DNA of 64,000 bases from Rhizobium leguminosarum bv. trifolii WSM2297 (GCF_000271845.1 NZ_JH719393.1:2014442-2078441); one strand, 5' to 3'; positions 1 through 10,452 are shown, numbered from the stretch's first letter. Notes: generated from the sequence alone by a model not told the origin. Translations and numbers: made by a program.

Positions 1-219
1 CAAGAACAAACGCGACAGGAACTGCTGGATGCAGTCGCTTTCACAGGATGAACGGGATCGGGCGGCGACCTACAGGTTTGACCGAGATCGAGCATCGTTC
101 ATTGCCGGCCGCTATCTCCTGCGGCGGCTGTTGAGTTTGTATATCGGGATAGCGCCAGGCAAGTCTGTCTCCGGACAAGGACGGCAGACTGAAGCTTGCG
201 GGTCGTGAAACGCCGCAAT

Positions 220-492
220 TCAGCCTCGCCAACGCTGACGGGCTGGTGCCGGTCGCTGTCGCTGAGGGCCTCTGCTATCTGGGCCAAGGCCGCAACATGA
301 CGGGGACGCTGAAACCGGCGGATAGATCTCGTCACTTTCGCGCGCGATACTAGGATTATCTGCTATCAGATGCAATAGCGCAAAAAGGTCATTGTGGTAA
401 CGCTGCGCCTGCCCGGCTCCGAACAAACGGACACCTTGCTCGGCGATCGCGATTAACTCTCCTTCCGCTTCGACGGAAAGCTTAAAGCTCAT
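220..492 (-). pseudogene. ParE-like toxin relic, C-terminus scrambled
   Basis: The first 50 or so residues read like a RelE/ParE-family toxin (start MSFKLSVEAEGELIAIAEQG, then helix residues around RYHNDLFALLHLIADNP). After residue 52 the frame turns into low-complexity Pro/Arg/Gly sequence, and the usual C-terminal strand with basic catalytic or gyrase-binding residues is not found. Its start overlaps the end of the upstream ParD-like gene by 4 bases, the normal antitoxin-toxin arrangement. Because the antitoxin is also broken, I read the pair as a dead parDE module. The family call is an inference from partial similarity. Confidence 0.55.
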
Positions 493-716
493 GACTTGCT
501 GGCACGAGCCATCGCTTCGGCAAAAAGTTCCTCCTTCGATCGGATGCCAACGCCACTTTGGAGCCCGGCATCAACGAAGCTCTGCATGGCGGCGATCTTG
601 TCGTTCCGCATCTGATCTCGTCGGATTAGGTGGCGCACGTAGTCGCTAGCATTGGAATTCGCCCGGTCCTGGCCTGTGCCTCCACCCAATCCTTCATCGG
701 GTCGAGAGAAGCGCAC
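489..716 (-). pseudogene. ParD-like antitoxin relic, frameshifted N-terminus
   Basis: Residues from about 20 onward match the ParD/CC2985 antitoxin pattern (NASDYVRHLIRRDQ, then KIAAMQSFVDAGLQSGVG). The residues before them do not fit in this frame, but the next frame over the same bases reads SLDPMKDWVEAQARTG, which is the expected ParD start. A single missing base near the GGGCGAATTCC stretch around position 655 explains the switch. The ribbon-helix-helix N-terminus is therefore cut off from the toxin-binding C-terminus, and the antitoxin is probably not functional. Confidence 0.6.
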
Positions 717-800
717 CCGCGCGCCTTGAGCCGCTTAAGGCAAAAGAACGAAAGGTCACGCGCCTGCAGCAAGCAGGGGCGCCAACCGCAGCCTGACCAT

Positions 801-833
801 TTGACAGATATCCTACAAGTATATATGTAAGAT
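801..833 (+). promoter_or_regulatory. Promoter and GntR-type operator of the ABC-aldolase operon
   Basis: A perfect -35 hexamer TTGACA is followed after 17 bases by TATGTA as -10. An imperfect palindrome, ATCCTACA-N8-TGTAAGAT, covers the spacer and -10. A repressor bound there would block RNA polymerase. It lies 34 bases before the GntR-family gene, so autoregulation is likely (inference). Confidence 0.65.
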
Positions 834-866
834 CCATGTTATGGACGATGCGAGAAAGTGACCGGC

Positions 867-1610
867 ATGGCATTGAAATCGATGAAACCGCTCACCCGCG
901 CGCCGCTGCTGCATGTCTCGGTGCAGGAAAGTCTGCGCGCCTATATCGATGACAATGGCCTTGCTCCCGGAACCCTGCTTCCGGCGGAAGGAGAGCTTGC
1001 CACCCAGCTCGGTGTCAGCCGCAATTCGCTGAGGGAAGGCATCAAGGCATTGGAATCGCTCGGCGTGTTGGAGACGCGGCGCGGTGTCGGCATCTTCGTG
1101 AAGGCGTTTTCCTTCGAGCCGCTTCTCGACAATCTCGCTTACGGCCTCGGCGGCGCCCTGCGGCAGATCGAGGAGGTGCTCGAAATCCGCCGTACGCTTG
1201 AGGTGGGACTGATCGGCAAGACGATCGATGCGATCGGCGAAGAGGACGTCGCCGAACTGCGCGCCACCGTCGATCGAATGCGCGCCCATGCCGAGCAGGG
1301 TGAAACCTTCGCAGCAGACGACCAGCTGTTCCACCGGCTGCTGTTTCGCTGCCAGGACAATGAAACGCTCGTACGGCTGATCGATGTCTTCTGGCTCGCC
1401 TTCTACAAGGCCTCGGATTTCGTCAATCTTGAAAACACCGATCCGATGGCGACTTGGCGCGACCACGCCGCGATTGTCGATGCGATCGAGGCAAAAGATC
1501 TGGAGGAGGCGCGCCGGCGTCTGGATCGCCACTACGAGGGTATTGCCCGGGTGATTGCCAACAACAAGACAAGTTCAAACATGGGAGGAACACATGAAAA
1601 GACTGTCTAG
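867..1610 (+). CDS. GntR/FadR-family transcriptional regulator
   Basis: A 247-residue DNA-binding repressor of the FadR subgroup. The N-terminal winged helix covers about residues 15-75, with the recognition-helix signature VSRNSLREGIKALESLGV followed by the wing ETRRGVGIFV. Residues 95-230 are an all-helical FCD ligand-binding domain. I chose ATG 867 because a GAGAAAG sequence sits at proper spacing; a GTG nine bases upstream is the alternative. The 3' end overlaps the start of the binding-protein gene by 17 bases, so it is translationally coupled to the importer operon and probably senses the imported compound or a breakdown product. Confidence 0.9.
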   Translation: MALKSMKPLTRAPLLHVSVQESLRAYIDDNGLAPGTLLPAEGELATQLGVSRNSLREGIKALESLGVLETRRGVGIFVKAFSFEPLLDNLAYGLGGALRQIEEVLEIRRTLEVGLIGKTIDAIGEEDVAELRATVDRMRAHAEQGETFAADDQLFHRLLFRCQDNETLVRLIDVFWLAFYKASDFVNLENTDPMATWRDHAAIVDAIEAKDLEEARRRLDRHYEGIARVIANNKTSSNMGGTHEKTV

Positions 1611-3189
1611 ATTATCCGCTATCGCGCTTGGCGCCCTGCTGTCGACGGCCGCCATTCCGGCTGTCGTTTCGGGGTTTGCAATTCTGGCGCAGGCAGCCAC
1701 GCTGTCCGGTGGCTTCGATGTCGGCCCCGGAGGCTTCCAGGGCAACTTCAATCCGCTTGCGGCGACCGCCGGCTTCACCTGGCTCAGCATCTACTATGAA
1801 CCGCTGATCACCTATGATGAGAAGCTGCAGAAGGTCGTCGGCGCGCTGGCAAGCGCCTATGAGGTCAGTCCGGACCAGATGGCATACACGTTCAGGCTGG
1901 CGGACGCCAAATGGCATGATGGCAAGCCCTTCACCGCCAAGGATGCAAAGTTCACCGTAGGCCTTGCGATGGATGCAAATACCGGCTCGGTGCTCGCTGC
2001 CCGGCTGAAGGGAATATCGTCGGTCGAGACGCCGGACGATCACACGGTGATCATCAAACTCAGCGCCCCCAGCAGTAGTTTTCTCGACACGATGACCAAG
2101 GTGATGATGCTGCCTGAGCATGCGCTCGCCTCGATACCGGCCGACCAGCTGGCAAAGAACACCTGGTGGTCCACCGCGCCGATCGGCACCGGCCCGTTCA
2201 AATTCACCAAATACGTCTCCGATCAGTATGTCGAGCTTGCCGCAAACACCGATTATCGCGGGGGCAAACCGGCACTGGAGCGCGTCATCAATCGCTATTT
2301 CGCCAACCCGGCCGCTGCGATCGCCGCACTGAGATCCGGCGAAATCCAGTTCACCTATGTCGATTCCAACGATGTGCCGACCTTCAAGGACAGCAAGGAC
2401 TTCAAGGTCATCGAAGGCAACTCTTTCGTCGTCAACTATCTCGGATTCAACCATGATTCGTCGCTCTGGAAGGATCTGCGTGTCCGCCAGGCGGTGATGT
2501 ACGCGATCAATCGCGATGCCATCATCCAGAGTCTTTATGGCGGCGCGGCCGAGCCGGCCAACTGCGCCTATGTCGCCGAACAGCTGATCCCGAAGGGCAT
2601 CGACACCTATGCCTACGATCCTGAGAAGGCTAAGCAGCTATTGAAGGAAGCCGGCTGGGAGCAGATCAACGGCGCCAAGCCGATTACGCTTTTGACCTAT
2701 TATACCACGCCGCTTGCCACCAACGTGCTGGCCGCCGTCCAGGCCATGCTCGCTCAGGTCGGCATCAACATCGTTCCGCGCGCCGTCGATGCGCCGACCT
2801 ATAACAGCATCGCGCTCAATGCGACGCCGGATATTGCCCAGTTCCAGATGGTTTACGCCGGGCTGCAGAACGGGCCGGATGCCGGCAGCATCAATGTCGG
2901 CCTCAACGAGAAGCAGATCCCTCCGGCCGGACCGAACGTCGCCAGAGTTCGTATGCCTGATCTAACCAAGGCACTCGACAGCGCTCTTGCCGAGCCAGAC
3001 AGCGCCAAGCGGAATGCCGCCTACCAGAACGTCTGCAAGGTGATGAACGCGGACCTGCCCTGGGCGACACTCTGGGTGGCAAACCGCTATGGCATCGTCT
3101 CGACCAAGCTGAAGGATTTCGTCTGGACGCCGGCGCCGGGCGGCGGCCCTTACCAGGCCGAGCCGCAGAAGTGGTCGATCGCCGAATAG
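1594..3189 (+). CDS. ABC transporter substrate-binding protein, family 5 (dipeptide/opine type)
   Basis: A periplasmic binding protein of 531 residues. It begins with a Sec signal peptide ([18 protein letters not shown], cleavage after AQA) and continues as a SBP_bac_5 (DppA/OppA) fold, with the family core around [34 protein letters not shown] and the conserved [12 protein letters not shown]. The start has a strong GGGAGGA eight bases upstream inside the end of the regulator gene. It is the first of five importer genes. Family members bind peptides, opines, nickel, sugars or sugar acids; the two aldolases in the operon make a keto-acid-forming ligand more likely than a plain peptide (inference). 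Confidence 0.93.
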   Translation: MKRLSRLSAIALGALLSTAAIPAVVSGFAILAQAATLSGGFDVGPGGFQGNFNPLAATAGFTWLSIYYEPLITYDEKLQKVVGALASAYEVSPDQMAYTFRLADAKWHDGKPFTAKDAKFTVGLAMDANTGSVLAARLKGISSVETPDDHTVIIKLSAPSSSFLDTMTKVMMLPEHALASIPADQLAKNTWWSTAPIGTGPFKFTKYVSDQYVELAANTDYRGGKPALERVINRYFANPAAAIAALRSGEIQFTYVDSNDVPTFKDSKDFKVIEGNSFVVNYLGFNHDSSLWKDLRVRQAVMYAINRDAIIQSLYGGAAEPANCAYVAEQLIPKGIDTYAYDPEKAKQLLKEAGWEQINGAKPITLLTYYTTPLATNVLAAVQAMLAQVGINIVPRAVDAPTYNSIALNATPDIAQFQMVYAGLQNGPDAGSINVGLNEKQIPPAGPNVARVRMPDLTKALDSALAEPDSAKRNAAYQNVCKVMNADLPWATLWVANRYGIVSTKLKDFVWTPAPGGGPYQAEPQKWSIAE

Positions 3190-3285
3190 GCGTTTTCCGC
3201 AAAGCGTTGAGGGTGGCTTCGGCCACCCTGACAAGCCGGCCCAACGAGACGACCAGGCAAGACGGCCAGACAACACGGATTGACG

Positions 3286-4245
3286 ATGCTCCGATACAGC
3301 CTCAGACGCCTGATCATAGGACTAGGCATGCTCGTCGCCCTGAGCATGCTGATTTTCCTGCTGCTGCGCCTGACGCCCGGCGATCCGATCGATGCCTATA
3401 TCGATCCGAACCTGCCGATGTCGCCGTCGGATCTTGCCGATCTGCGCAAACGCCTCGGGCTCGACCAGCCCTTGCCCTTGCAGTATCTCGGCTGGCTGCA
3501 GCAGGCGCTGACGGGCAATCTCGGCTATTCGATCAAGCGTCTCGACCAGCCGGTTCTGGGTCTGGTGCTGTCGCGGATCGGGCCGACGGTGCTGTTGATG
3601 GGCACCGCACTTGCCTTCGCCATCGTCGTCGGCATCACCTGCGGGGTGATCGGCGCGGTGCGCCGCAATTCAGTTGCCGATCTCTCCTTGTCGGTGGTTG
3701 CCCTTGCCGGTATTTCGAGCCCGGCATTCCTCAGCGCACTGATCGGCCTTTATGTCTTCTCCGTCCGGCTACACTGGATGCCGTCGGGTGGCATGCTGAC
3801 GCCCGGCGAGGAATTTTCCGTGGGCGACCTCCTCCACCATCTGATCCTGCCGGCCGCCCTTCTGTCCGTCGCGCAAGCCGCATTGATCATGCGCTATATG
3901 CGCGCTTCGCTGCTCGAAGTCCTGAACCAGGATTACGTGCGCACGGCGCGCGCCAAGGGCGTTGTCGAATTCTGGGTGATCACCAAACATGCATTGCGCA
4001 ATGCGCTTCTTCCGATCATCACCCTGATCGGCTCCACCATCGGGCTTGCAATCGGCGGCGCCATCTTCATCGAGAGCGTCTTCAACTGGCCGGGCATGGG
4101 CCTTTTGCTCGTCGATTCCGTCCAGACTCGCGACTACCCGGTCATCATGGGCGCGACGCTCGTCATCGGCACTTGCGTGATCGTCGTCAATCTTCTGACC
4201 GACATCACCTATGCGGTCGTCGACCCGCGCATCAAGGTGGGCTGA
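3286..4245 (+). CDS. ABC transporter permease, DppB/OppB family
   Basis: A 319-residue inner-membrane permease with an N-terminal hydrophobic helix ([17 protein letters not shown]) followed by the family hallmark TPGDP, then about five more membrane spans. The cytoplasmic EAA loop is visible as [16 protein letters not shown], which couples to the ATPases. The C-terminus ends in DPRIKVG as is usual for DppB. ATG 3286 fits the alignment; a TTG two codons earlier is less likely. It pairs with the next gene, which starts 2 bases after its stop codon. Confidence 0.93.
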   Translation: MLRYSLRRLIIGLGMLVALSMLIFLLLRLTPGDPIDAYIDPNLPMSPSDLADLRKRLGLDQPLPLQYLGWLQQALTGNLGYSIKRLDQPVLGLVLSRIGPTVLLMGTALAFAIVVGITCGVIGAVRRNSVADLSLSVVALAGISSPAFLSALIGLYVFSVRLHWMPSGGMLTPGEEFSVGDLLHHLILPAALLSVAQAALIMRYMRASLLEVLNQDYVRTARAKGVVEFWVITKHALRNALLPIITLIGSTIGLAIGGAIFIESVFNWPGMGLLLVDSVQTRDYPVIMGATLVIGTCVIVVNLLTDITYAVVDPRIKVG

Positions 4246-4247
4246 CC

Positions 4248-5126
4248 ATGCTGGCACGCTCCCCCCAACACCGCAGCCCGGGACCACTTGCCCGCGCCTT
4301 CAGCCGCTTCCTGCTCAACCGCGCAGCCGTTGCCGGCGTCTGCCTCGCCGTTCCAATGCTGCTGTTGATCCTCTCTTATCCGCTTTGGTGGGTTTTCCAA
4401 CCGAACGACATCGATCTTCTGGCAATGAATAGCGGCCCGACGGCAACGCACTGGTTCGGAACCGACGGCGTCGGTCGCGATGTCTTTGCGCGCGTGCTCG
4501 AAGGCGGCCGGATTTCGTTGCTGGTCGCCGTCGCTTCGACCGCACTTTCCGCCGTCATCGGCTTTCTCTTCGGGGCCGTCTCCGCGCTTGCGGGTCCGTG
4601 GGCGGACGCCGTCTCGATGCGCTTCGTCGATCTGGTGATGACCCTGCCGCCCGTCATCTTCCTGCTCGTGCTCGCCTCGATTGCCGGCACCGGCATCTGG
4701 CCGACGGTGCTGGTCATCTCGCTGCTCTCGCGGCCGCTGCTTGCGCGCATGATCCGCTCCCGGCTGCTGGAACTGCGTGAGCGCGACTTCGTCATGGCTG
4801 CCCGCGGCATGGGCGCCGGCATCGGGCATCTGCTCTTCCGCCACGGCCTGCCGAATTCGATCGATATCCTCGTGGTCTATGCGACGCTGCAGATTGCCAA
4901 TGCCATCCTGCTCGAGGCGGGCCTGTCCTTCCTCGGCCTCGGCATCGCGCCGCCGGCGGCAAGCTGGGGCAACATGCTGAACGCGGCCCGCTCCACCGCC
5001 GTGCTCGAACAATATCCTTGGCAATGGCTCTTCCCCGGCGCCGCGCTGATCCTTGCCGTGCTTGCAATCAACTTCATCGGCGATGGCCTCAGAGATGCCT
5101 TCGACCCGCGTGCCGAACTGAACTGA
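4248..5126 (+). CDS. ABC transporter permease, DppC/OppC family
   Basis: The second membrane subunit, 292 residues. It has an N-terminal cytoplasmic stretch, a first helix ([19 protein letters not shown]), the DppC signature [20 protein letters not shown], and an EAA loop [21 protein letters not shown] near residue 185. It ends with [11 protein letters not shown], typical of the family. Together with the DppB-like protein it forms the channel for the family-5 binding protein. Spacing to both neighbours is only a few bases, supporting one transcript. Confidence 0.93.
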   Translation: MLARSPQHRSPGPLARAFSRFLLNRAAVAGVCLAVPMLLLILSYPLWWVFQPNDIDLLAMNSGPTATHWFGTDGVGRDVFARVLEGGRISLLVAVASTALSAVIGFLFGAVSALAGPWADAVSMRFVDLVMTLPPVIFLLVLASIAGTGIWPTVLVISLLSRPLLARMIRSRLLELRERDFVMAARGMGAGIGHLLFRHGLPNSIDILVVYATLQIANAILLEAGLSFLGLGIAPPAASWGNMLNAARSTAVLEQYPWQWLFPGAALILAVLAINFIGDGLRDAFDPRAELN

Positions 5127-5144
5127 TCATCGAAAGAAGCGAAA

Positions 5145-6062
5145 ATGACCAAATTCAAGGGTGTCGTCCCCCCCGTCGTAACACCGCTCAACCCGGATCT
5201 CACCGTCGACTATCCTTCCTATACGCGTGTGCTCGAGCATCTGATCGGCGCCGGCTGCCATGGCGTATTCGTGCTCGGCTCGACCAGCGAGGTGATCTTC
5301 CATGACGAAAAGACCCGGCAGCAAATCATCGAGCATTCCGCCAAGGTGGTGAATGGCCGCGTGCCGTTGATCGTCGGCGTCATCGATCCAACCACGGATC
5401 GGGTCATTTCCCATGCGAAGGTCGCAAAGGCCGCCGGCGCCGATGCGGTGGTGGTGACGGCACCCTTTTATACCGTCACCAGCCAGTCCGAGATCCTCGA
5501 TCATTTCCGTTATGTCAGAGATGCCGTGGACGTTCCGCTGGTCGCCTACGACATTCCGGTCTGCGTTCACGTCAAGCTGCAGCGCCAGACCGTCGTCACG
5601 CTTGCGAGCGAAGGCACCATCGTCGGCCTCAAGGATTCCAGCGGCGACGACGGCAATTTCCGCTATGCACTTCTCGACCTTGCTGAACACAAGGATGTCT
5701 TCCTGATGACCGGCTCCGAGATCGTCGTCGACAACGCCCTGCTGATGGGCGCCCATGGCGTTGTCCCCGGCATCGCCAATGTCGATCCGCACGGTTATGT
5801 GCGCCTCTGGGATGCCGCCCAGCGGGGCGATTGGGTCGCCGCAAAGAAGGAACAGGAGCGTCTCTGCCGCCTCTTCGAAATCGTTTGGGTCGCACAGGGC
5901 CGCGTCAGCGGCGGCGCATCCGGCATCGGCGCCTTCAAGGCCGCTATGCAGAGCCTCGGCATCATCGATTCCGCCGTCATGCCGCGGCCGCGCGCCCCGC
6001 TCAACGATGCGGAATCGGCACGGATCGACGAGATCCTGCGCGCAACCGGCCTGCTGCACTGA
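5145..6062 (+). CDS. DapA-family aldolase/synthase, first of two in the operon
   Basis: A 305-residue TIM-barrel class I aldolase of the dihydrodipicolinate synthase / N-acetylneuraminate lyase superfamily. The Schiff-base lysine is in [11 protein letters not shown] and the pyruvate-binding loop is GSTSEV. The usual tyrosine motif YNxP is altered to AYDIPV. It sits between permease and ATPase genes of an importer, so a catabolic role on the imported compound (aldol cleavage or dehydration giving a 2-oxo acid) is more likely than lysine synthesis. Exact substrate unknown; it differs strongly from the second copy downstream. Confidence 0.88.
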   Translation: MTKFKGVVPPVVTPLNPDLTVDYPSYTRVLEHLIGAGCHGVFVLGSTSEVIFHDEKTRQQIIEHSAKVVNGRVPLIVGVIDPTTDRVISHAKVAKAAGADAVVVTAPFYTVTSQSEILDHFRYVRDAVDVPLVAYDIPVCVHVKLQRQTVVTLASEGTIVGLKDSSGDDGNFRYALLDLAEHKDVFLMTGSEIVVDNALLMGAHGVVPGIANVDPHGYVRLWDAAQRGDWVAAKKEQERLCRLFEIVWVAQGRVSGGASGIGAFKAAMQSLGIIDSAVMPRPRAPLNDAESARIDEILRATGLLH

Positions 6063-6070
6063 GCAAGCCG

Positions 6071-7087
6071 ATGGAACAGGCGGCCGAACCCGTACTCGAC
6101 ATCAGGGGATTGCGAACGATCTTCCGCATCCGCGGCGGCGAGATCACGGCGGTCAAGGATATCGACCTGAGCGTCGCCGCCGGCGAGACGCTGGCACTCG
6201 TCGGCGAATCCGGTTCGGGGAAGTCGGTCACCAGCCTGTCGGTCATGCGGCTGCTCACCCGCAACATCGGTGTGATCGCCGCAGGCAGCATCCGCCTGAC
6301 GACGAGGGGCGGCGCGGTGCGGGATCTTGTCTCCCTTGATGAAGAGAGCATGCGCAGGATCAGGGGCGACGACATCGGCATGGTGTTCCAGGAGCCGATG
6401 TCGAGCCTCAATCCGGTGTTCACCATTGGCGATCAGATATCCGAACCGATCCGAATCCATCGCGGCGCAGGCCGCAAGGCGGCGATGGACGCAGCCGTCG
6501 CGCTGCTTGAAAGCGTCGGCATACCGGACGCCCGGCGTCGCGCGGGCCAATATCCGCACGAACTCTCGGGCGGCATGCGGCAGCGCGCCACCATCGCCAT
6601 GGCGCTCGCCTGCGATCCGGCGCTGTTGATCGCCGACGAGCCGACGACGGCGCTCGACGTGACGATCCAGGCGCAGATTCTCGATCTGCTGCTCAAACTG
6701 CAGCGCGAGCGCGGCATGGCCATGCTCTTCGTCACCCACAATCTCGGCGTCGTTGCCGAAATCGCCCATCGTGTCGCGGTGATGTATGCCGGCCGGATCG
6801 TCGAGGAGGGGCCGGTCGGCGAGGTTTTCCGCAATCCGAAGCATCCCTACACGATGGGCCTGCTCGCCTCCATGCCGCGCCTCGGCGATGCCGCGCGGAT
6901 GAAGCAGGCCGGCGAAAAGCTCGCCGCCATTCCCGGCATGGTTCCAAGCCTGATGAACATGCCGAGCGGCTGCGCCTTTTCCCCCCGTTGCAAATTCGCG
7001 ATCGATGCCTGCCGCGCCGAAGTTCCCGCGCTCGAACAGGTCAATTCGCAGCGCCGCAGCCGCTGCATCCGATGGCAGGAGATCTAG
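6071..7087 (+). CDS. ABC transporter ATPase, DppD/OppD family
   Basis: A 338-residue nucleotide-binding subunit. Walker A is GESGSGKS (about residue 45), the signature is LSGGMRQR, Walker B is [12 protein letters not shown] and the switch histidine is in VTHN. The C-terminal oligopeptide-transporter extension with the cysteine cluster ([14 protein letters not shown]) is present. It partners with the adjacent DppF-like ATPase, whose start codon follows the stop directly, to energise the permease pair. Confidence 0.94.
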   Translation: MEQAAEPVLDIRGLRTIFRIRGGEITAVKDIDLSVAAGETLALVGESGSGKSVTSLSVMRLLTRNIGVIAAGSIRLTTRGGAVRDLVSLDEESMRRIRGDDIGMVFQEPMSSLNPVFTIGDQISEPIRIHRGAGRKAAMDAAVALLESVGIPDARRRAGQYPHELSGGMRQRATIAMALACDPALLIADEPTTALDVTIQAQILDLLLKLQRERGMAMLFVTHNLGVVAEIAHRVAVMYAGRIVEEGPVGEVFRNPKHPYTMGLLASMPRLGDAARMKQAGEKLAAIPGMVPSLMNMPSGCAFSPRCKFAIDACRAEVPALEQVNSQRRSRCIRWQEI

Positions 7088-8041
7088 ATGAGCGCGCCGT
7101 TGCTTTGCGTCCGCGACCTCTCGAAACACTATACCTCCCGCGGTACGCGGCTGAACATTCTCGAGGGCATCTCCTTCGATATCGGCAAGGGTGAAGTGGT
7201 CGGGCTTGTCGGCGAATCCGGCAGCGGAAAGACCACGATCGGGCGTTCTGTCCTCCGCCTCGTCGAACCTTCATCCGGCAGCGTGCGCTTCGACGGCAAT
7301 GAACTGACAGCTCTTTCCGCCTCGGCGCTTAGACGCCAGCGGCCGCGCATGCAGTATATCTTCCAGGATCCGTTCGCCAGCCTGTCGCCGCGCATGACGA
7401 TCGGCGAAATCCTGACGGAGGGCCTGAAGATCCAGGGGATCGGATCGCCACGCGACAGGCTCGAACGGGCGCAAACCGCCTTGGCCCAGGTCGATCTGCC
7501 TGAAGATGCGATCAATCGATATGCGCATGAATTTTCCGGTGGCCAGCGCCAGCGCATCGGGATCGCCCGGGCCTTGACCTTGTCGCCCGAATTCATCGTC
7601 GCCGACGAGCCGGTTTCCGCACTCGACGTGTCGATCCAGGCGCAAGTGATCAACCTGCTGCGCGAACTGCAGCAGCGGCTTGGCCTTACCATGCTGTTCA
7701 TCTCGCATGATCTCGCCGTCGTCGAATATATTTGCGACCGGGTGATCGTTCTCTATCTCGGCCGCATCATGGAAATCGCGCCGAGTGCTGCTCTCTATGC
7801 GCGGCCGCAACATCCCTATACGCGCGCACTGCTGTCGGCCATTCCGTCGCCCGATCCGGATGCCCGCCGTAACCGGCAGATCCTGAAAGGCGACATTCCA
7901 AGCCCGGCCAATCCACCGAGCGGATGCGTTTTTCGCACGCGCTGTCCGAGCGCGCTCGAGGCCTGCGCCAGCGCCGTTCCGCAATTGCGGGAAGTCGCAC
8001 CCGGCCACCTCAAGGCCTGCATCCGCGACGACCTCGACTGA
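7088..8041 (+). CDS. ABC transporter ATPase, DppF/OppF family
   Basis: A 317-residue partner ATPase. Walker A is GESGSGKTT, the signature is FSGGQRQRIGIARAL, Walker B is FIVADEPVSALD and the H-loop is ISHD. The DppF-type C-terminal CVFRTRCPSALEAC motif is present. It begins immediately after the stop of the DppD-like gene. The 24-base gap to the second aldolase suggests the operon continues. Confidence 0.94.
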   Translation: MSAPLLCVRDLSKHYTSRGTRLNILEGISFDIGKGEVVGLVGESGSGKTTIGRSVLRLVEPSSGSVRFDGNELTALSASALRRQRPRMQYIFQDPFASLSPRMTIGEILTEGLKIQGIGSPRDRLERAQTALAQVDLPEDAINRYAHEFSGGQRQRIGIARALTLSPEFIVADEPVSALDVSIQAQVINLLRELQQRLGLTMLFISHDLAVVEYICDRVIVLYLGRIMEIAPSAALYARPQHPYTRALLSAIPSPDPDARRNRQILKGDIPSPANPPSGCVFRTRCPSALEACASAVPQLREVAPGHLKACIRDDLD

Positions 8042-8065
8042 TCCTTCATCCACCGGAGAAAAGCG

Positions 8066-9001
8066 ATGAACGCCAATACGCCACATCCGGTTATCGGCGG
8101 AAACTGGGCGAGCCTGCTTTTGCCGATCGCCGCCGATGACGGCATCGAATTCGACAAGCTCGGTGAAGAGATCGATATCCTCATCGAGGCCGGCGTCGAT
8201 GGGATCTATTCGAACGGCACCGCAGGCGAATTCCACAATCAGACGGAAGAGGAGTTCGACAGGATCCAGGCAACGCTCGCGGAACGCTGCAAGGCGTCCT
8301 CTATGCCGTTCGTCATCGGCGCCTGCCAGCCCGATCCGCTGATCATGCTCAATCGCGTCCACCGCGCCGCCGTGCTCGACCCCCGCGCCATTCAGGTGAT
8401 CTTGCCGGACTGGTGGCCGCTCAACAATGCCGAAGCGGTCGTCTTCCTGAAACGGGTGGCCGAGGCTGCCGACGGCATTCCGCTTATCCTCTACAATCCG
8501 CCGCATGCAAAACGGGTGCTGACGCCGAAAGAGCTGGGCATGGCCTGCGCTGAGGTGCCTGAGGTGATTGGCATCAAGCTCGCCGATGGCGACGACAGCT
8601 GGTATGCCCAGGCGCGCCGGCATCTCTCCGGGCTTTTACTCTTCGTCCCCGGCCATCATCTCGCAACCGGCATCAAGGAAGGCGTCGCAGCCGGCTCCTT
8701 TTCCAATGTCGCCTGTCTCAGTCCCCGCGGTGCTCAGACCTGGACGGTGTCGATGCGAAACGATATCGACGCCGCACTTGATCTGGAACGACGCATCTGC
8801 AGGTTTATGGACGCACATATCGTCCCGTTTCGCCGGGAATTCGGCTATTCGAACGCCGCTCTCGACAAGCTTTTGAGCGCAATCGGCAATTGGGGACCCG
8901 TGGGCACCCGTTTACGGTTTCCGTATCGTTCGATCGACACGGCCGAAGCGGTCAGGTTGCGACGCATCGCACGCTCCGAACTCCCCGATCTTTTCCCCTG
9001 A
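8066..9001 (+). CDS. DapA-family aldolase/synthase, second of two in the operon
   Basis: A 311-residue class I aldolase barrel. The substrate loop reads SNGTAGEF, the tyrosine motif ILYNPPHAKRVL is canonical, and the Schiff-base lysine lies in VIGIKLADGD. It has a clear CGGAGAA ribosome site. It is only distantly similar to the first aldolase of the operon, so the two probably act on different intermediates or stereoisomers rather than being a recent duplication. Possible activities include a 2-keto-3-deoxy sugar-acid aldolase, a 5-keto-4-deoxyglucarate dehydratase-like enzyme or a 4-hydroxy-2-oxoglutarate aldolase; sequence alone does not decide. Confidence 0.88.
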   Translation: MNANTPHPVIGGNWASLLLPIAADDGIEFDKLGEEIDILIEAGVDGIYSNGTAGEFHNQTEEEFDRIQATLAERCKASSMPFVIGACQPDPLIMLNRVHRAAVLDPRAIQVILPDWWPLNNAEAVVFLKRVAEAADGIPLILYNPPHAKRVLTPKELGMACAEVPEVIGIKLADGDDSWYAQARRHLSGLLLFVPGHHLATGIKEGVAAGSFSNVACLSPRGAQTWTVSMRNDIDAALDLERRICRFMDAHIVPFRREFGYSNAALDKLLSAIGNWGPVGTRLRFPYRSIDTAEAVRLRRIARSELPDLFP

Positions 9002-9227
9002 GTTTGCTCGGCTGAAGCAGAGATCCCCGCGACTCCATCCCTTCAAATGATCCGTTGGCTGCTGGGCGTATCGTCGCCTTCCTGGAGTAATGACGACCGC
9101 AATTCGGTTCCCTGAGACCGGCAACTCGACCTCGGCTTGGAGGCGAGAGAAGAATTTTCTGTTGTCGCAAATGAAAAATCTGATTTACTGGGACCTCGCT
9201 GCTTTGGCTTTAAGGGGGATATTGCCG

Positions 9228-9902
9228 ATGCTGGGGACCCGCAGGGATATTTTGCTTGGTGGTTTGGCGTTGCTTGGCGCCGGTGCGGTCGGGAAACCGG
9301 CGTTCGCCGCGGCGTCTTCCTATTTTGCCGGCACCATTGTCGACAATGGCGTGACATTCCGAGGAACCAACTTCACCAAGATCGACAAACAGTGGCGCCG
9401 CCAGGTCGTCAAATATTTCAGCAGCGAGCCAATCGGCACCGTCGTCGTGGATACCAGGCACCATTTTCTCTACGTCATCATGGAGAACAAGACCGCCATT
9501 CGCTACGGCGTCGGCGTCGGCCGCGAGGGGTTCAAATGGTTTGGCCGCGCCACGATCGATGCCAAATCGCTTTGGCCGCGCTGGACGCCGCCGCCGGAGA
9601 TGCGCAAGCGCCATCCCGAACTGCCCGAATTCGTGGAGGGAGGCTCACCGAAGAACCCGCTCGGCCCGCGCGCCATGTATCTTCATCGCGATGGCGTCGA
9701 CACCGGCTATCGCTTCCATGGCACGCTTGAGCCCTGGAGCATCGGCAAGGATGCCTCCAGCGGCTGTATCCGCATGTTCAACGAAGACGCCATCGACCTT
9801 TACCAGCGTTGCCCCATCGGCACGGCGGTGCAGGTTTTGCCGCATATTGCCGACCAGGCCGAAAGCGCCACTCAGGTCAGCCAGACAACCCCGGTCGAAT
9901 AA
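9228..9902 (+). CDS. L,D-transpeptidase, YkuD domain, exported
   Basis: A 224-residue cell-wall enzyme that makes 3-3 crosslinks or attaches proteins to peptidoglycan. A twin-arginine-like leader (TRRDILLGGLALLGAGA) precedes the YkuD domain at about residues 70-210. The catalytic motif is clear: FHGT and then SSGCIRM, with the nucleophilic cysteine in SGC. I chose ATG 9228, which has AAGGGGGAT upstream; the longer open frame before it has no signal-peptide logic. It is followed 13 bases later by an OmpA-type lipoprotein, another envelope protein, and probably shares its transcript. Confidence 0.9.
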   Translation: MLGTRRDILLGGLALLGAGAVGKPAFAAASSYFAGTIVDNGVTFRGTNFTKIDKQWRRQVVKYFSSEPIGTVVVDTRHHFLYVIMENKTAIRYGVGVGREGFKWFGRATIDAKSLWPRWTPPPEMRKRHPELPEFVEGGSPKNPLGPRAMYLHRDGVDTGYRFHGTLEPWSIGKDASSGCIRMFNEDAIDLYQRCPIGTAVQVLPHIADQAESATQVSQTTPVE

Positions 9903-9915
9903 GGAAGATCACCTG

Positions 9916-10452
9916 ATGTCTGCTACAGCAGGATATACGAGGCGCCTTCTCGCCGCGGCCATGCTCCTGGCGCTTGCCGCCTGCTCCACCACAGAGACCG
10001 CCTCCCTGGAAGAACCCACTGCCGCGCCGATGACCGGCCAGACCAACGATCCGGCGCCCGGTTTCGAGAATGTCGCGGCGGGCAGCGAAGAGGATTTTAT
10101 CCTCAATGTCGGCCGGCGGATCTACTTTAAGCAGGACTCCGCCGCACTCGATTCCGTCGCCATGGCAACCTTGGACAACCAGGCCAATTGGCTCAATAGG
10201 AACCCGACCTGGCTGCTCAAGCTTCAGGGATTTGCCGACGATTCCGGTTCCGCGTCGAAGATGGAGACGCTTTCGCAGAAGCGTGCCGACGCGGCGATGG
10301 CCTATCTCGCCTCGAAGGGCGTGGACGCCAAGCGCATGTGGGCCAGGGGCTACGGCAACGATCGCGAAGTCCGCGACTGCACGGAGCGCTCCTGCAAGGT
10401 GCAGAACCGGCGCGTCGTCACCAATCTCCGCACCCAGCCCGACGCGGTCTGA
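9916..10452 (+). CDS. OmpA-domain lipoprotein (Pal-like)
   Basis: A 178-residue outer-membrane lipoprotein. The lipobox LAACS gives cysteine at about residue 24, followed by a Pro/Thr-rich linker and an OmpA C-terminal domain (residues 65-175) with the peptidoglycan-binding pattern LQGFADDSGS, LSQKRADAAMAYL and NRRVV. It resembles Pal but lacks a tol operon, so it is an accessory OmpA-like anchor. The ribosome site is AAGGAAGATC. Confidence 0.9.
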   Translation: MSATAGYTRRLLAAAMLLALAACSTTETASLEEPTAAPMTGQTNDPAPGFENVAAGSEEDFILNVGRRIYFKQDSAALDSVAMATLDNQANWLNRNPTWLLKLQGFADDSGSASKMETLSQKRADAAMAYLASKGVDAKRMWARGYGNDREVRDCTERSCKVQNRRVVTNLRTQPDAV

